This document shows, piece by piece, positions 19,987 to 28,198 of a stretch of 64,000 nt of DNA. Positions within the stretch are counted from its first letter, which is position 1. Every line of letters begins with the position of its first letter. A model generated the notes under the pieces. It was not told the DNA's origin and searched no databases. It worked only from the letters and a program-made list of their open reading frames with translations. Origin of the DNA: Paenibacillus stellifer (lineage in GTDB: Bacteria; Bacillota; Bacilli; Paenibacillales; Paenibacillaceae); NCBI RefSeq assembly GCF_000758685.1, contig NZ_CP009286.1, forward strand, positions 340,501 through 404,500, read 5' to 3'. The position numbers and the translations under genes are program-made.

Positions 19987-20096
19987 GAATTTGGAACTGA
20001 AGGAGCGTTAGCGTTCGCCTTTATCTTTGGATTTCATCCGCTTGGCTTAAATCCCATCAGAAATCCAAAGATAACAGCGACCGTAAGTTCAAATTC
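19987..20096. repeat. Large palindromic intergenic repeat
   Basis: GAATTTGGAACT (19987-19998) mirrors AGTTCAAATTC (20086-20096) with one bulge. Within it TTATCTTTGGATTTC (20021-20035) mirrors GAAATCCAAAGATAA (20060-20074) exactly over 15 bp, extending to about 23 bp with few mismatches. It lies between the ABC operon and the kinase promoter. It could be a REP- or MITE-like repeat and may terminate the ABC transcript. Confidence 0.75.
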
Positions 20097-20163
20097 TCCG
20101 GAGTTCCGGGTGAAGTGGGCCAATACTTGTCGTAAGCGATTGTTCAAGTCTGAAAGCGATTCA

Positions 20164-20192
20164 TTGAAAAGGGCAAAAGCCCGATCTATAAT
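20164..20192 (+). promoter_or_regulatory. Sigma-A promoter of the YesM/YesN-type genes
   Basis: TTGAAA (20164-20169), a 17-base spacer and a perfect TATAAT (20187-20192). The transcript would start about 35 bases before the kinase start codon. Confidence 0.85.
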
Positions 20193-20234
20193 AGAGACAC
20201 AGCGGAAACGCCAGGATGAGGGAGGGAGTCTGTT

Positions 20235-22001
20235 TTGCGAGGAGGCTTTCATTCCATACATCACCGGTTGTTTCTGCTGTTTCTTTTTTGCATGTCGGGA
20301 CTTCTGCTGGTGGTCAGCCTGCTGTACTACAACCGGACAACGGTTCAGCTGCATGAGAAGATCAGCGACCTGTCGCAGAAGAATGCGGCGCAGACGGCCG
20401 GCCTGTTCGGCTTGCTGTATCAGGGCTATGACAGCCTCTCCAAGTCGCTCAGCAACAATTTCGACATGATCCGGCTGCTTAACGAGGAGACGACGGAGCC
20501 GGCGGTCGCATACATTAACGAACGAACGATCACGAATATACTCGGCGCCATTTTTTATTCGCGGGATGATCTGGTCGGCATCCATGTTCTTACTGATAAA
20601 GGCAAGGTGTATAATTACGGCAACTATTTCAATGTGCTGGACCCGAATTACCGCAGCGAAAGCTGGTATCATCAGGTACAGGCTTCCTCGGGCAAAATGG
20701 TCTGGCTCGGCGTGTACAAACAATCCCTCATCGACCGGGAGGAGAAGAGTCCGGTGTTCGCCTTCGGGCGGCAGATCTATGATCTGAACGAGCATAAGCC
20801 GATCGGCATTGTGCTGTTCGAGATGAATCCCCAGCCTGTGCTGAACGCCCTGGATAATCTGAAGCTGGGGCAGCACAGCCAGGTCTATCTGATGTCGAAG
20901 TCGGGCAGCATCATCTCCTCTTCAGAGGGGGCGGATCAGGAGCTTAAGGATCTTGATTTTCTGGACGATGGCCAGGATGTGGTGGTAAGGCAGAACTCGG
21001 ACCGGCTGCTCGCCGCCTCGAGACTGCCCTTCTCCGATTTATGGGTTGTCAGCGTCACGCCGGACCGGGATCTCAACGTGGAGCTTATGCAGATGCAGCG
21101 TTATATTCTCATCGTCTTCACCATTTTGATTATTGTGTCCACGCTGATCGCCTCCATGGTCTCCCGGACCATATCGTCGCCGCTCAAGAAGCTGATCCGC
21201 GAAATGAAGCAGGTGGAGATCGGGAATTTTCGGGGCACGTTGAGCGTAGCCTCTTACCAGGAGATCAACATTCTGGTCGCGTCCTTCAACCGGATGGTCT
21301 GGCGGATTGAGGAGCTTATTGAACGGGTCAAAATCTCCTCCGTCAGCGAGAAGAACGCCGAGCTTCATGCCCTGCAGTCGCAGGTCAACCCGCATTTTCT
21401 CTATAACACACTGGATATGATCTATTGGATGCTTGATGAAAAAGGCAATGACCAGCTGGGCGAGCTCGTACTCTCCCTGTCGTCCATGTTCCGCTACAGC
21501 AGCCAGTGGGATGGCGGCACACCCGTTACGCTGCGGGAGGAGCTGGAGCAGATCGGCCATTACCTCAACATTATCTCGATCCGGCTGGAAGGAAGGCTTC
21601 AGGTCGTGACGGACATCGACGAGCGGTGGCTCGACGTTCTTCTGCCGAAGATGTCCGTTCAGCCGATTATCGAGAATGCGGTGAAGTACGGCCTGGAGCC
21701 GCTGGACCGTCAGGGCCTGCTCCGGGTGTACACCCGGGAGGATGGCGATGCGCTCCGGATTGTCGTGGAGGACAATGGCGCAGGCTTGTCGCAGGAAGCG
21801 ATGGAGCGTCTGCGAAGCTCGCTGGAGGAGGAGAGTCCGAAGGAATCCGGCAAGGGCGGAATCGGGCTGCAGAATTTGCACAGCCGGCTGCGGCATATGT
21901 TCGGCGAAGGCTATGGTCTGCATATCGAGAGCTATCCCGGGGAGGGAACGCGGGTTGCCATCGTCGTGCCGCGTCCGCGGAAAGGAGAAGCCGACTCATG
22001 A
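20235..22001 (+). CDS. Sensor histidine kinase, YesM type
   Basis: A 588-residue membrane kinase. It has a helix at about 11-32, an extracellular sensor region (about 33-288), a second helix (about 290-312), a HAMP linker (about 313-365), a His_kinase domain with the phospho-acceptor His387 in NPHFLYNTLD, and an ATPase domain (N box PIIENAVKYG; G box GKGGIGL). This is the YesM/HPK7 class that usually senses sugars and controls a nearby CUT1 importer. TTG 20235 lies six bases after GGAGGGAG. The stop overlaps the regulator start (ATGA). Confidence 0.92.
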   Translation: MRGGFHSIHHRLFLLFLFCMSGLLLVVSLLYYNRTTVQLHEKISDLSQKNAAQTAGLFGLLYQGYDSLSKSLSNNFDMIRLLNEETTEPAVAYINERTITNILGAIFYSRDDLVGIHVLTDKGKVYNYGNYFNVLDPNYRSESWYHQVQASSGKMVWLGVYKQSLIDREEKSPVFAFGRQIYDLNEHKPIGIVLFEMNPQPVLNALDNLKLGQHSQVYLMSKSGSIISSSEGADQELKDLDFLDDGQDVVVRQNSDRLLAASRLPFSDLWVVSVTPDRDLNVELMQMQRYILIVFTILIIVSTLIASMVSRTISSPLKKLIREMKQVEIGNFRGTLSVASYQEINILVASFNRMVWRIEELIERVKISSVSEKNAELHALQSQVNPHFLYNTLDMIYWMLDEKGNDQLGELVLSLSSMFRYSSQWDGGTPVTLREELEQIGHYLNIISIRLEGRLQVVTDIDERWLDVLLPKMSVQPIIENAVKYGLEPLDRQGLLRVYTREDGDALRIVVEDNGAGLSQEAMERLRSSLEEESPKESGKGGIGLQNLHSRLRHMFGEGYGLHIESYPGEGTRVAIVVPRPRKGEADS

Positions 22002-23182
22002 ATATATTGATTGCCGATGACGAACGCCCCATCCGGGAAGGAATTGGCCGCACGATTGCCCAGCTTCACCCGGAATACCATGTCGAGGTCGCCGCTTCAA
22101 CGGAAGAGGCGGTGCGCATCATGGAAGAGCTGCGGATCGATATCGTGCTGACCGACATTTTGATGCCGGGCATGAACGGACTGGACTTTATGCGAATTTC
22201 CAAACGCAAATACCCGTTTGCCAAATGGGTAGTCATCTCGGCCCACAGCGAATTCTCCTACGCCCAGGAGGCGGTGCGGCTCGGCGCCCGGGACTACCTA
22301 TTGAAGCCGATCGGCAAAATCCGGCTGCATGAGCTGATCGACAGTCTCGCCGAAGAGATCCGCCGGGAGAGCCGGCTCTCGCTGGAGGGCGAGCGGCTGA
22401 AGACGAGCCTGAAATATTTGCGGGAAGGCGTGTTCCGGAGGCTGGCGTCAGGCCTCGACCTCGGGAATCTGGATATCGGCCCTTTTGTTGAAGACTATAA
22501 GAGCTTCTATTTGACGATGGTGCGGATGGAGGGCGAGAACAGCCTGCGCCTGGAGCATTTTATCGTGGAGAATGTGTTGTCCGAGCTGATCGAACAGCAC
22601 GGCTGCGGCGTGGTCGTCAACTTCGGCCAGGCAACGCTGCTTGGCCTGATCAGCCTGAAGGACGGGGAAGGGATCAGGGACTTCCAGGAGAATGTCAGAG
22701 GCCAGCTCGGACGGGTGCTCAAGGTTCCGTTCCAGATTATCCACTCCGGGCTGAACACGGATTTTAATGCGGTTCCGGACGTCGTGAAACGGCTGCGGGA
22801 GGCGTTCGACACCCAGGCCTTTGAGCCGGAGAACGTCAAGCGAAGCAGCGAGAAGGCTATAGATGCGGCATTGCAGTACATCAAGGAGCATTACCGCGAA
22901 GAACTCTCCCTGGAGAAAATGGCGTCCGTCGTCTATCTCAACGCGGCCTATTTCAGCCAGCTGTTCAAGCAGAAGACGGGACTCGGCTTCAAGGAATACG
23001 TCACCTCGCTGCGGCTGGACCAGGCGAAGCTGCTGCTGCTGAACACCCCGCTCAAGCTGAGCGAGATCGCCGAATGTGTCGGCTATCAGGACATGCGGCA
23101 TTTCACCCAGATCTTCCGCAGAAGATTTCAGCTGACGCCGACCGAATACCGGCAGAAGCAGAGCGTCCCTGGACGGGGTTAG
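21998..23182 (+). CDS. Response regulator, YesN type (REC plus AraC helix-turn-helix)
   Basis: A 394-residue regulator. The receiver domain (1-120) has the acidic pair Asp7/Asp8, phosphorylation site Asp53 (VLTDILMPGM) and Lys103. A middle region of about 150 residues joins it to a C-terminal AraC-type DNA-binding domain (about 285-390) with the family phrases YFSQLFKQKTGLGFKEYV and GYQDMRHFTQIFRRRF. ATG 21998 overlaps the kinase stop and follows GGAGAAG. A longer in-frame reading back to 21506 lies inside the kinase gene and is rejected. It likely activates the upstream sugar importer. Confidence 0.93.
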   Translation: MNILIADDERPIREGIGRTIAQLHPEYHVEVAASTEEAVRIMEELRIDIVLTDILMPGMNGLDFMRISKRKYPFAKWVVISAHSEFSYAQEAVRLGARDYLLKPIGKIRLHELIDSLAEEIRRESRLSLEGERLKTSLKYLREGVFRRLASGLDLGNLDIGPFVEDYKSFYLTMVRMEGENSLRLEHFIVENVLSELIEQHGCGVVVNFGQATLLGLISLKDGEGIRDFQENVRGQLGRVLKVPFQIIHSGLNTDFNAVPDVVKRLREAFDTQAFEPENVKRSSEKAIDAALQYIKEHYREELSLEKMASVVYLNAAYFSQLFKQKTGLGFKEYVTSLRLDQAKLLLLNTPLKLSEIAECVGYQDMRHFTQIFRRRFQLTPTEYRQKQSVPGRG

Positions 23183-23257
23183 ACCCGTCCGGTTCCCGTT
23201 CGGCTTAAGGGAAGCATTTGCCGATGGAGGTTTCCGGTAATAAATTTCCGGTAATAA

Positions 23258-23299
23258 CAGACACGACCCGCCCTCCAAGCTATGGGGGCGGGTCGTCTG
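23258..23299. terminator. Shared terminator between convergent genes
   Basis: CAGAC plus GACCCGCCC on the left pairs with GGGCGGGTC plus GTCTG on the right, with a two-base bulge. On the minus strand it is followed by TTATTA. Just before it, TTTCCGGTAATAA is repeated in tandem (23231-23257). Confidence 0.7.
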
Positions 23300-23334
23300 C
23301 GTATGTGCTGCGTTTTATTGATGTCGCTTACAGC

Positions 23335-23757
23335 TTACAACTGATAGACACTACTTCGGATGATGTCCGGCACCTCCGCTATGTAGTCGTTATACTGCTC
23401 CCGGGTAATGCTGCCGGAAGCCAGACGCTCGCCAAGCTGGGCGATGAGCTGTTCGCTCTGCAGCTGGACTACCTGCGAGACGTCGGCTCCGCTGCCTTCG
23501 GCAATATCGGCCAGCGACTGCCCTTCGTACAGGGCGTAGTAGAAGTCCTCGTCCGAGGACTGGTTGAGCGCTCCCAGCAGATCATCCCGCTTCGAGGTGG
23601 ACACCGTTCCGGCGGCTGCGGCAGGAACGGCCGCAGAGAGCTTGGCTATGGGGCTGGCGCTGACGCTCTTGGCCGCCCAGCTGTTCCCTCCGATGGACAT
23701 CGCGACAATCATAGTTCCTACAATCATCACTCGCTTGATATTTCGGCTCAGATTCAT
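23335..23757 (-). CDS. Small secreted helical protein of unknown function
   Basis: A 140-residue protein with a signal peptide (cleavage near SWAAKS, about residue 29), a low-complexity Ala/Ser segment (about 30-55) and a helical C-terminal part. The phrase YALYEGQSLADIAEGSGADV resembles the short repeated helix-turn module (EGKTLAEIAEENGVD) found in many secreted Firmicutes proteins, often annotated only as hypothetical. GAGAGGAAT precedes the ATG. It is monocistronic. The role is unknown, but an extracellular or cell-wall location is likely. Confidence 0.7.
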   Translation of the reverse strand: MNLSRNIKRVMIVGTMIVAMSIGGNSWAAKSVSASPIAKLSAAVPAAAAGTVSTSKRDDLLGALNQSSDEDFYYALYEGQSLADIAEGSGADVSQVVQLQSEQLIAQLGERLASGSITREQYNDYIAEVPDIIRSSVYQL

Positions 23758-23986
23758 ATGTGATTCCTCTCTTCGTTTCGTTTGTTGGATTTGAATTCCC
23801 GGTACGCTCCGGGGAACGGCTGCCGTTCATGGTGCATTTCTTTGGCGAAGGCTCGGATTAGGTTCCGACATCAGTTATTACGGTCCGGACGGTAAAAGGT
23901 GCCGCCCATGACTCTATTTTAACCTCCGAATGTGACAGGAGCCTTAAAAGAGCTTTAAAAAAAGCTTAAGATTTCTAAATACCCAC

Positions 23987-24015
23987 TTGACTAGTCAGAA
24001 TAATGGGTTTATTAT
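23987..24015 (+). promoter_or_regulatory. Sigma-A promoter with palindromic operator-like sequence
   Basis: TTGACT (23987-23992), 17 bases, TATTAT (24010-24015). The -35 overlaps the palindrome TTGACTAGTCAG, a plausible operator for a dimeric MarR/TetR-type regulator; a MarR gene starts 156 bases downstream of the -10. Confidence 0.65.
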
Positions 24016-24021
24016 TCGAAT

Positions 24022-24136
24022 ATAATCTTTCAACGTTAAATTAATGAATAGTGAACGATGACGATGAGCTGATTGGACAGCCAAAGGCTCCTGCATCGCT
24101 ACCCTTCCTATGGGCGCGCTGCGGGAGCCTTTTTTA
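24022..24136 (+). ncRNA. Candidate small RNA or attenuated leader upstream of the MarR gene
   Basis: The promoter at 23987-24015 and the terminator at 24083-24136 would define a transcript of about 115 bases without a credible reading frame. Read-through of the terminator would produce the MarR/arylsulfotransferase mRNA, so it could be an attenuated leader. An independent small RNA is the alternative. Ends are inferred from the promoter and terminator only. Confidence 0.4.
24083..24136 (+). terminator. Terminator or attenuator before the MarR gene
   Basis: AAAGGCTCCTGC (24083-24094) pairs with GCGGGAGCCTTT (24121-24132), one mismatch, followed by TTT. The 26-base loop region is GC-rich. No plus-strand gene ends immediately upstream. 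Confidence 0.75.
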
Positions 24137-24170
24137 TTCGGCTAAAGTACAAGGTAAAGGAGCATGAGAC

Positions 24171-24719
24171 ATGCAGGAACCGGATTGGGAAAGGCTGGAG
24201 GAGGCAGACTGGCTGTTCCGAAAGATGGTCAGAAGGTTCGTGAAGGAGAGAGACCGGATCAGCGTCGAAGGGATCGCGCTGCCCGGCATGATGATTCTGC
24301 ACAAGATCATCCGGGAAGGCGAGCAGCGGCTCAGCGATTTGGCCGAGCAGCTTGATTTGACCTCGGGCGCCATCACCGCGCTCTGTGACAAGCTCGATGC
24401 AGCGGGATTTACGGTCCGCAGGAGGAAGGAAGGCGACCGGCGCACCGTGCTTCTCGGGATTACGGACAAGGGCCGGGAGATGTTCGAGCGTCACCGGGAT
24501 GTGGGATCGGCGTGTATTACGCTTCTGTTCGAGGGATTCGGGGCCGAAGAGCTCAACTCTCAGGCAAGAGCGTTCGAGAAAGTAATCATCAATCTGGATG
24601 GCTTCTCCGAAGCGGTCATGGAGATTGCGAAGCGGAATGCCGAGCCGTTAACACCCGGAGGAGGGACCGAACAGAAGCCGAAGTCAGTAACGACACAAAG
24701 CCGGTATTTGACGTATTAA
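24171..24719 (+). CDS. MarR-family transcriptional regulator
   Basis: A 182-residue winged helix-turn-helix regulator. Dimerisation helices flank a DNA-binding domain (about 45-105); the recognition helix lies in DLTSGAITALCDKL, and the wing contains the family signature EGDRRTVLLGITDKG. The C-terminal tail (about 150-182) is polar and probably disordered. AAAGGAG lies nine bases before ATG 24171. It heads the arylsulfotransferase/ABC operon and may repress it in response to an aromatic ligand, as MarR proteins often do; the palindrome at 23987-23998 is a candidate operator. Confidence 0.88.
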   Translation: MQEPDWERLEEADWLFRKMVRRFVKERDRISVEGIALPGMMILHKIIREGEQRLSDLAEQLDLTSGAITALCDKLDAAGFTVRRRKEGDRRTVLLGITDKGREMFERHRDVGSACITLLFEGFGAEELNSQARAFEKVIINLDGFSEAVMEIAKRNAEPLTPGGGTEQKPKSVTTQSRYLTY

Positions 24720-24757
24720 TCTAAATATAATTCATATAACAAGGGAGAAATGTGATC

Positions 24758-26206
24758 ATGGGATTTCCTACTGTATATCCGACAGGGGCGACACTATATA
24801 ATCCGGACAAAGCATGGAGCGGCTATACCATCTATCAGGCAGGAGATGAGGGAGTTGTTCTGATCGACATGAACGGCCGCGAGGTTCGTCTGTGGAAGGG
24901 GCTGATCGGCTTCCCTGCCAAGGCGCTTCCGGGCGGGTATGTGCTGGGCAGCACAGGGCGCAGAGATCCGAAGTTCGGCATCCAGGATAATGTCGATCTC
25001 GTTCAGGTGGACTGGGACGGCAACATCGTCTGGAAATACAATGGCTACGAGCATATCGAAGATCCCGGCTATGAGCCGCTGTGGTATGCGCGCCAGCATC
25101 ACGACTATCAGCGTGAAGGCAATCCGGTCGGCTACTATGCACCGGGCCTTGAACCGAATGTGACCGGCGGCAAAACGCTGGTGCTTGCCCACAAGAATGT
25201 TCATCAGCCGGAAATCTCGGACAAAGAGCTGCTGGATGACGTCATTCTTGAAGTGGATTGGGACGGCAGCATTCTGTGGGAGTGGAAGGCCAGCGACCAT
25301 TTCGAGGAGCTGGGCTTCGACCAGGCGGCCCGGAATGTGCTGTTCCGCGATCCCAACACGCGGTCCTTCGGGCATCTGGGCGGCGGCATCGGAGACTGGC
25401 TGCATATCAACTCGGCTTCGTATGTCGGGCCCAACCGGCTGTATGACGAGGGCGACGAGCGGTTCCATCCGGACAACATCATCTGGGACGCCCGCGAAGC
25501 CAACATCATCGCGATTACGGACCGGAGAACCGGCAGCATCGTCTGGCGGCTCGGACCGGATTACTCGCTGCCGGAAGTGAAGCATATCGGCTGGATCATC
25601 GGCCAGCATCATGCCCATATCATTCCGAAGGGTCTGCCGGGCGAAGGCAATCTGCTCGTATTCGACAACGGCGGCTGGGGTGGTTATGGTCTGCCGAATC
25701 CCGCTTCGCCATTTGGGCAGAAGAATGCGATCCGCGACCATTCCCGGGTTCTGGAGATCGACCCTGCAACGCTGGAAGTCGTGTGGCAATATACCGGAGC
25801 CGAGGCCGGCTTCTCGGTGCCGACCGACTCCTATAAGTTCTACAGCCCGTACATCAGCTCGGCGCAGCGTTTGCCGAACGGCAATACGCTGATTACCGAG
25901 GGCTCGAACGGCCGTCTCTTCGAAGTGACGGAGGAATATGAAGTTGTCTGGGAATACATCTCTCCTTATACGGATAAAAGAAACACCAATATGGTCTACC
26001 GCTCGTATCGTCTCCCCTATGAGTGGGTGCCGCAACTGGCGAAGCCTGAGGAGAAGGCCATTGAGCCGATTGATGCCTCTCAGTTCCGAGTTCCGGGCGC
26101 GGCCGCCAAAGGCAGCGATTCCGTCGTCAGCGTCGCCACTACGCTGCCCTTCGTGGAGGGCGCGGCCTGCGTCGCGACTTCAGACGAAGGCCGCCGCCGG
26201 GCGTGA
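24758..26206 (+). CDS. Arylsulfotransferase (ASST) family protein
   Basis: A 482-residue beta-propeller-type protein of the bacterial aryl-sulfate sulfotransferase family, which moves sulfate between phenolic esters without PAPS. Repeated blade phrases are clear: DWDGNIVWKY, DWDGSILWEW, RTGSIVWRLG and TLEVVWQYTG. Conserved His-containing segments occur (RQHHDYQ; GQHHAHIIPKG). Unlike E. coli AssT it has no signal peptide and so appears cytoplasmic. ATG 24758 and GTG 24752 both fit GGGAG; I favour the ATG. Cotranscription with the ABC importer downstream suggests use of imported sulfate esters. Confidence 0.85.
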   Translation: MGFPTVYPTGATLYNPDKAWSGYTIYQAGDEGVVLIDMNGREVRLWKGLIGFPAKALPGGYVLGSTGRRDPKFGIQDNVDLVQVDWDGNIVWKYNGYEHIEDPGYEPLWYARQHHDYQREGNPVGYYAPGLEPNVTGGKTLVLAHKNVHQPEISDKELLDDVILEVDWDGSILWEWKASDHFEELGFDQAARNVLFRDPNTRSFGHLGGGIGDWLHINSASYVGPNRLYDEGDERFHPDNIIWDAREANIIAITDRRTGSIVWRLGPDYSLPEVKHIGWIIGQHHAHIIPKGLPGEGNLLVFDNGGWGGYGLPNPASPFGQKNAIRDHSRVLEIDPATLEVVWQYTGAEAGFSVPTDSYKFYSPYISSAQRLPNGNTLITEGSNGRLFEVTEEYEVVWEYISPYTDKRNTNMVYRSYRLPYEWVPQLAKPEEKAIEPIDASQFRVPGAAAKGSDSVVSVATTLPFVEGAACVATSDEGRRRA

Positions 26207-26343
26207 ACGGCGGCATCCAGGCCCGACATTCCCGAAAGAGGCGCCCCATCAGGGCGGGCCTCCCGGGTTTGCCGTAACAGCTGCTGATAACAAGCGAAGA
26301 TGCATTCTTAACTACCTATACTTAATCCAAGAGGTGTATAACC

Positions 26344-27369
26344 GTGAATCATAAGTTAACCAAGTCCGCTTCGCCGCTGCTGCTTCTGCTCTCGCTTCTC
26401 CTGATCCTTTCGGGCTGCAGCTCCAAAGGCGATGCCGCAGCTTCGTCCGATTCCGCTTCGAAGGAGCTCTACAAGCTGAAGATCGCGGATACCGGCACGA
26501 ACCCGGTGTTCCGCACAGCGCTGGCGAAGGGCTTCTTCAAGGACAACGGCATCGACGCCGAAATCGTCAACTTCGGAACCCCGGCTGAAGGCGTTAATGC
26601 GCTGTTCATCAAGCAGGTCGATGTGGCTTATGGCGCGGACTTCCCGCTGCTGAACGCCGTATCGAAGGGTGACTACGCCATCATCGCCTCGGCCGGTCAG
26701 GCGACCGATGAGGCGGCTGCGCAGTGGAAGCTGTACGTCCGGGACGAGATTAAGACGCCTGAAGATTTGAAAGGCAAGAAGCTGAGCTTCATGCGCGGCA
26801 CATTCCTGCCTTATCTCTGGGATGAATATTTCAAGCAGAACAATCTGGATGTGAAGGATGCGGAGCTTGTCGGACAGGGAGCTTTTGATGAAGCGTACAT
26901 TGCCCTGAAGCAGGGCTCCGTCGATGGAGCCTGGTTCACCGGGTCGGCGATTCTGGAGAAGGTTCAGGGTCTGCAAGGCGTCCACGAGCTGAGCGATATG
27001 TCGAAGACGAAGGTACGGCTCGGCACGGGCATTGTCTCCGGGAATGACCTGATCAAGAGTCATCCGGACGTAGTGGCAGGCTTCCTGAAGGCTGTCAGTC
27101 AGGCGGCTGAATACTCGCAGGCTCATCCGGATGAAACGGCCGACCTGATGTACAAGGAACTGAAGCAGCCGAAGGAAGCGACGCTCAAGGATCTGCCCAA
27201 GAACGTATGGAAAGTTGGATTTACACAGGCGGCCTATGACAGCCTTGCTTCACAGAAGAAATACATGGTCGATAGCGGCATTATCGAGAAGGATTTCGAC
27301 CTGGCGGATAAAATCAGCCTGGACCCGCTGCGTCAAGCGCTGCCTGATCAAGTGACCTACACCAAATAG
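26344..27369 (+). CDS. ABC transporter substrate-binding lipoprotein, SsuA/TauA/NMT1-like
   Basis: A 341-residue periplasmic-type binding protein tethered as a lipoprotein (lipobox LILSGC, Cys near residue 24). The fold resembles the sulfonate/taurine/nitrate group: KGFFKDNGIDAEIVNFG, VDVAYGADFPLL and the PEDLKGKKLSFMRGTF phrase that lines the ligand cleft in SsuA. GTG 26344 follows AGAGGTG by seven bases. The partners are the ATPase and permease genes directly downstream. Next to an arylsulfotransferase, the ligand is likely an aryl or alkyl sulfate or sulfonate. Confidence 0.9.
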   Translation: MNHKLTKSASPLLLLLSLLLILSGCSSKGDAAASSDSASKELYKLKIADTGTNPVFRTALAKGFFKDNGIDAEIVNFGTPAEGVNALFIKQVDVAYGADFPLLNAVSKGDYAIIASAGQATDEAAAQWKLYVRDEIKTPEDLKGKKLSFMRGTFLPYLWDEYFKQNNLDVKDAELVGQGAFDEAYIALKQGSVDGAWFTGSAILEKVQGLQGVHELSDMSKTKVRLGTGIVSGNDLIKSHPDVVAGFLKAVSQAAEYSQAHPDETADLMYKELKQPKEATLKDLPKNVWKVGFTQAAYDSLASQKKYMVDSGIIEKDFDLADKISLDPLRQALPDQVTYTK

Positions 27370-27382
27370 GAGGTGCATCATC

Positions 27383-28180
27383 ATGTCCCTGCCCGCAGAG
27401 CGGAACAGCATTCATGCCGAACGGAACGGCATTCACATTGAAGCGCTGCGCAAGAGCTACAGCGAACAGACATCCGGAGAGGTTCACTATATCATCAAGG
27501 ACGTCGATCTGGTCATCAAGGGGGGAGAATTTTTCATTCTTCTCGGTCCCAGCGGCTGCGGCAAGTCCACGCTGCTGAACATCGTCGCCGGATTCGTCGC
27601 CAAGAGCGGAGGCAGCTTGCGGATCGGCGGGCAGGAGGTGGAGCGGCCGGGAAAGGATCGGGCGGTTGTGTTCCAGCAGGCGGATTCTTCTCTTTTTCCT
27701 TGGCTGACCGTGCGTGAGAACGTGGAATTCGGACTCCGGATGAAAAAGACCCCCAAAGCCGAGCGCCGCGTCATTTCGGACCGTTATATCGGGCTTGTGG
27801 GCCTGAACGGCCATGAGAACAAATTTCCGAAGGAGCTGTCCGGCGGCATGAAGCAGCGGGTGCAGCTGGCGAGAGTGCTGGCGAATGATCCCGAAATTCT
27901 GCTGATGGATGAGCCGTTCGGAGCGCTCGACGCCATGACGCGCCGGACGATGCAGAAAGAGCTGGTGCGGATTTGGCGGGAGACCGGCAAGACGGTCATC
28001 TTCGTAACACATGACATTCAGGAGGCGCTGCTGCTGGGGCAGCGGATCGGCATCATGTCCGTCGGCCCGTCTTCGAGAATTACCGATATTTACGAGAACG
28101 CCCAGGCTTATCCGCGGGATGTGACAGCTCCCGAGTTCAACAAGCTGCTTGGGCAAATCGAAAGCCATTTTGAACACTAA
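27383..28180 (+). CDS. ABC transporter ATP-binding protein, SsuB/TauB-like
   Basis: A 265-residue ATPase that powers import. Walker A GPSGCGKST (about 51-59), Q loop VFQQADSSLFPW, signature LSGGMKQR, Walker B ILLMDEPFGALDA and the H-loop FVTHD are all intact. The FGALDA extension after Walker B is typical of the nitrate/sulfonate/taurine group. AGGAGGTG lies upstream and only 13 bases separate it from the binding-protein gene. Confidence 0.93.
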   Translation: MSLPAERNSIHAERNGIHIEALRKSYSEQTSGEVHYIIKDVDLVIKGGEFFILLGPSGCGKSTLLNIVAGFVAKSGGSLRIGGQEVERPGKDRAVVFQQADSSLFPWLTVRENVEFGLRMKKTPKAERRVISDRYIGLVGLNGHENKFPKELSGGMKQRVQLARVLANDPEILLMDEPFGALDAMTRRTMQKELVRIWRETGKTVIFVTHDIQEALLLGQRIGIMSVGPSSRITDIYENAQAYPRDVTAPEFNKLLGQIESHFEH

Positions 28181-28198
28181 AGGCGGGTGAACAGAACA

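Noticed and set aside
21506..21997. N-terminal extension of the YesN-type regulator by 164 codons
   Set aside because: It lies inside the kinase gene; the receiver domain starts at ATG 21998, which overlaps the kinase stop and has its own binding site.
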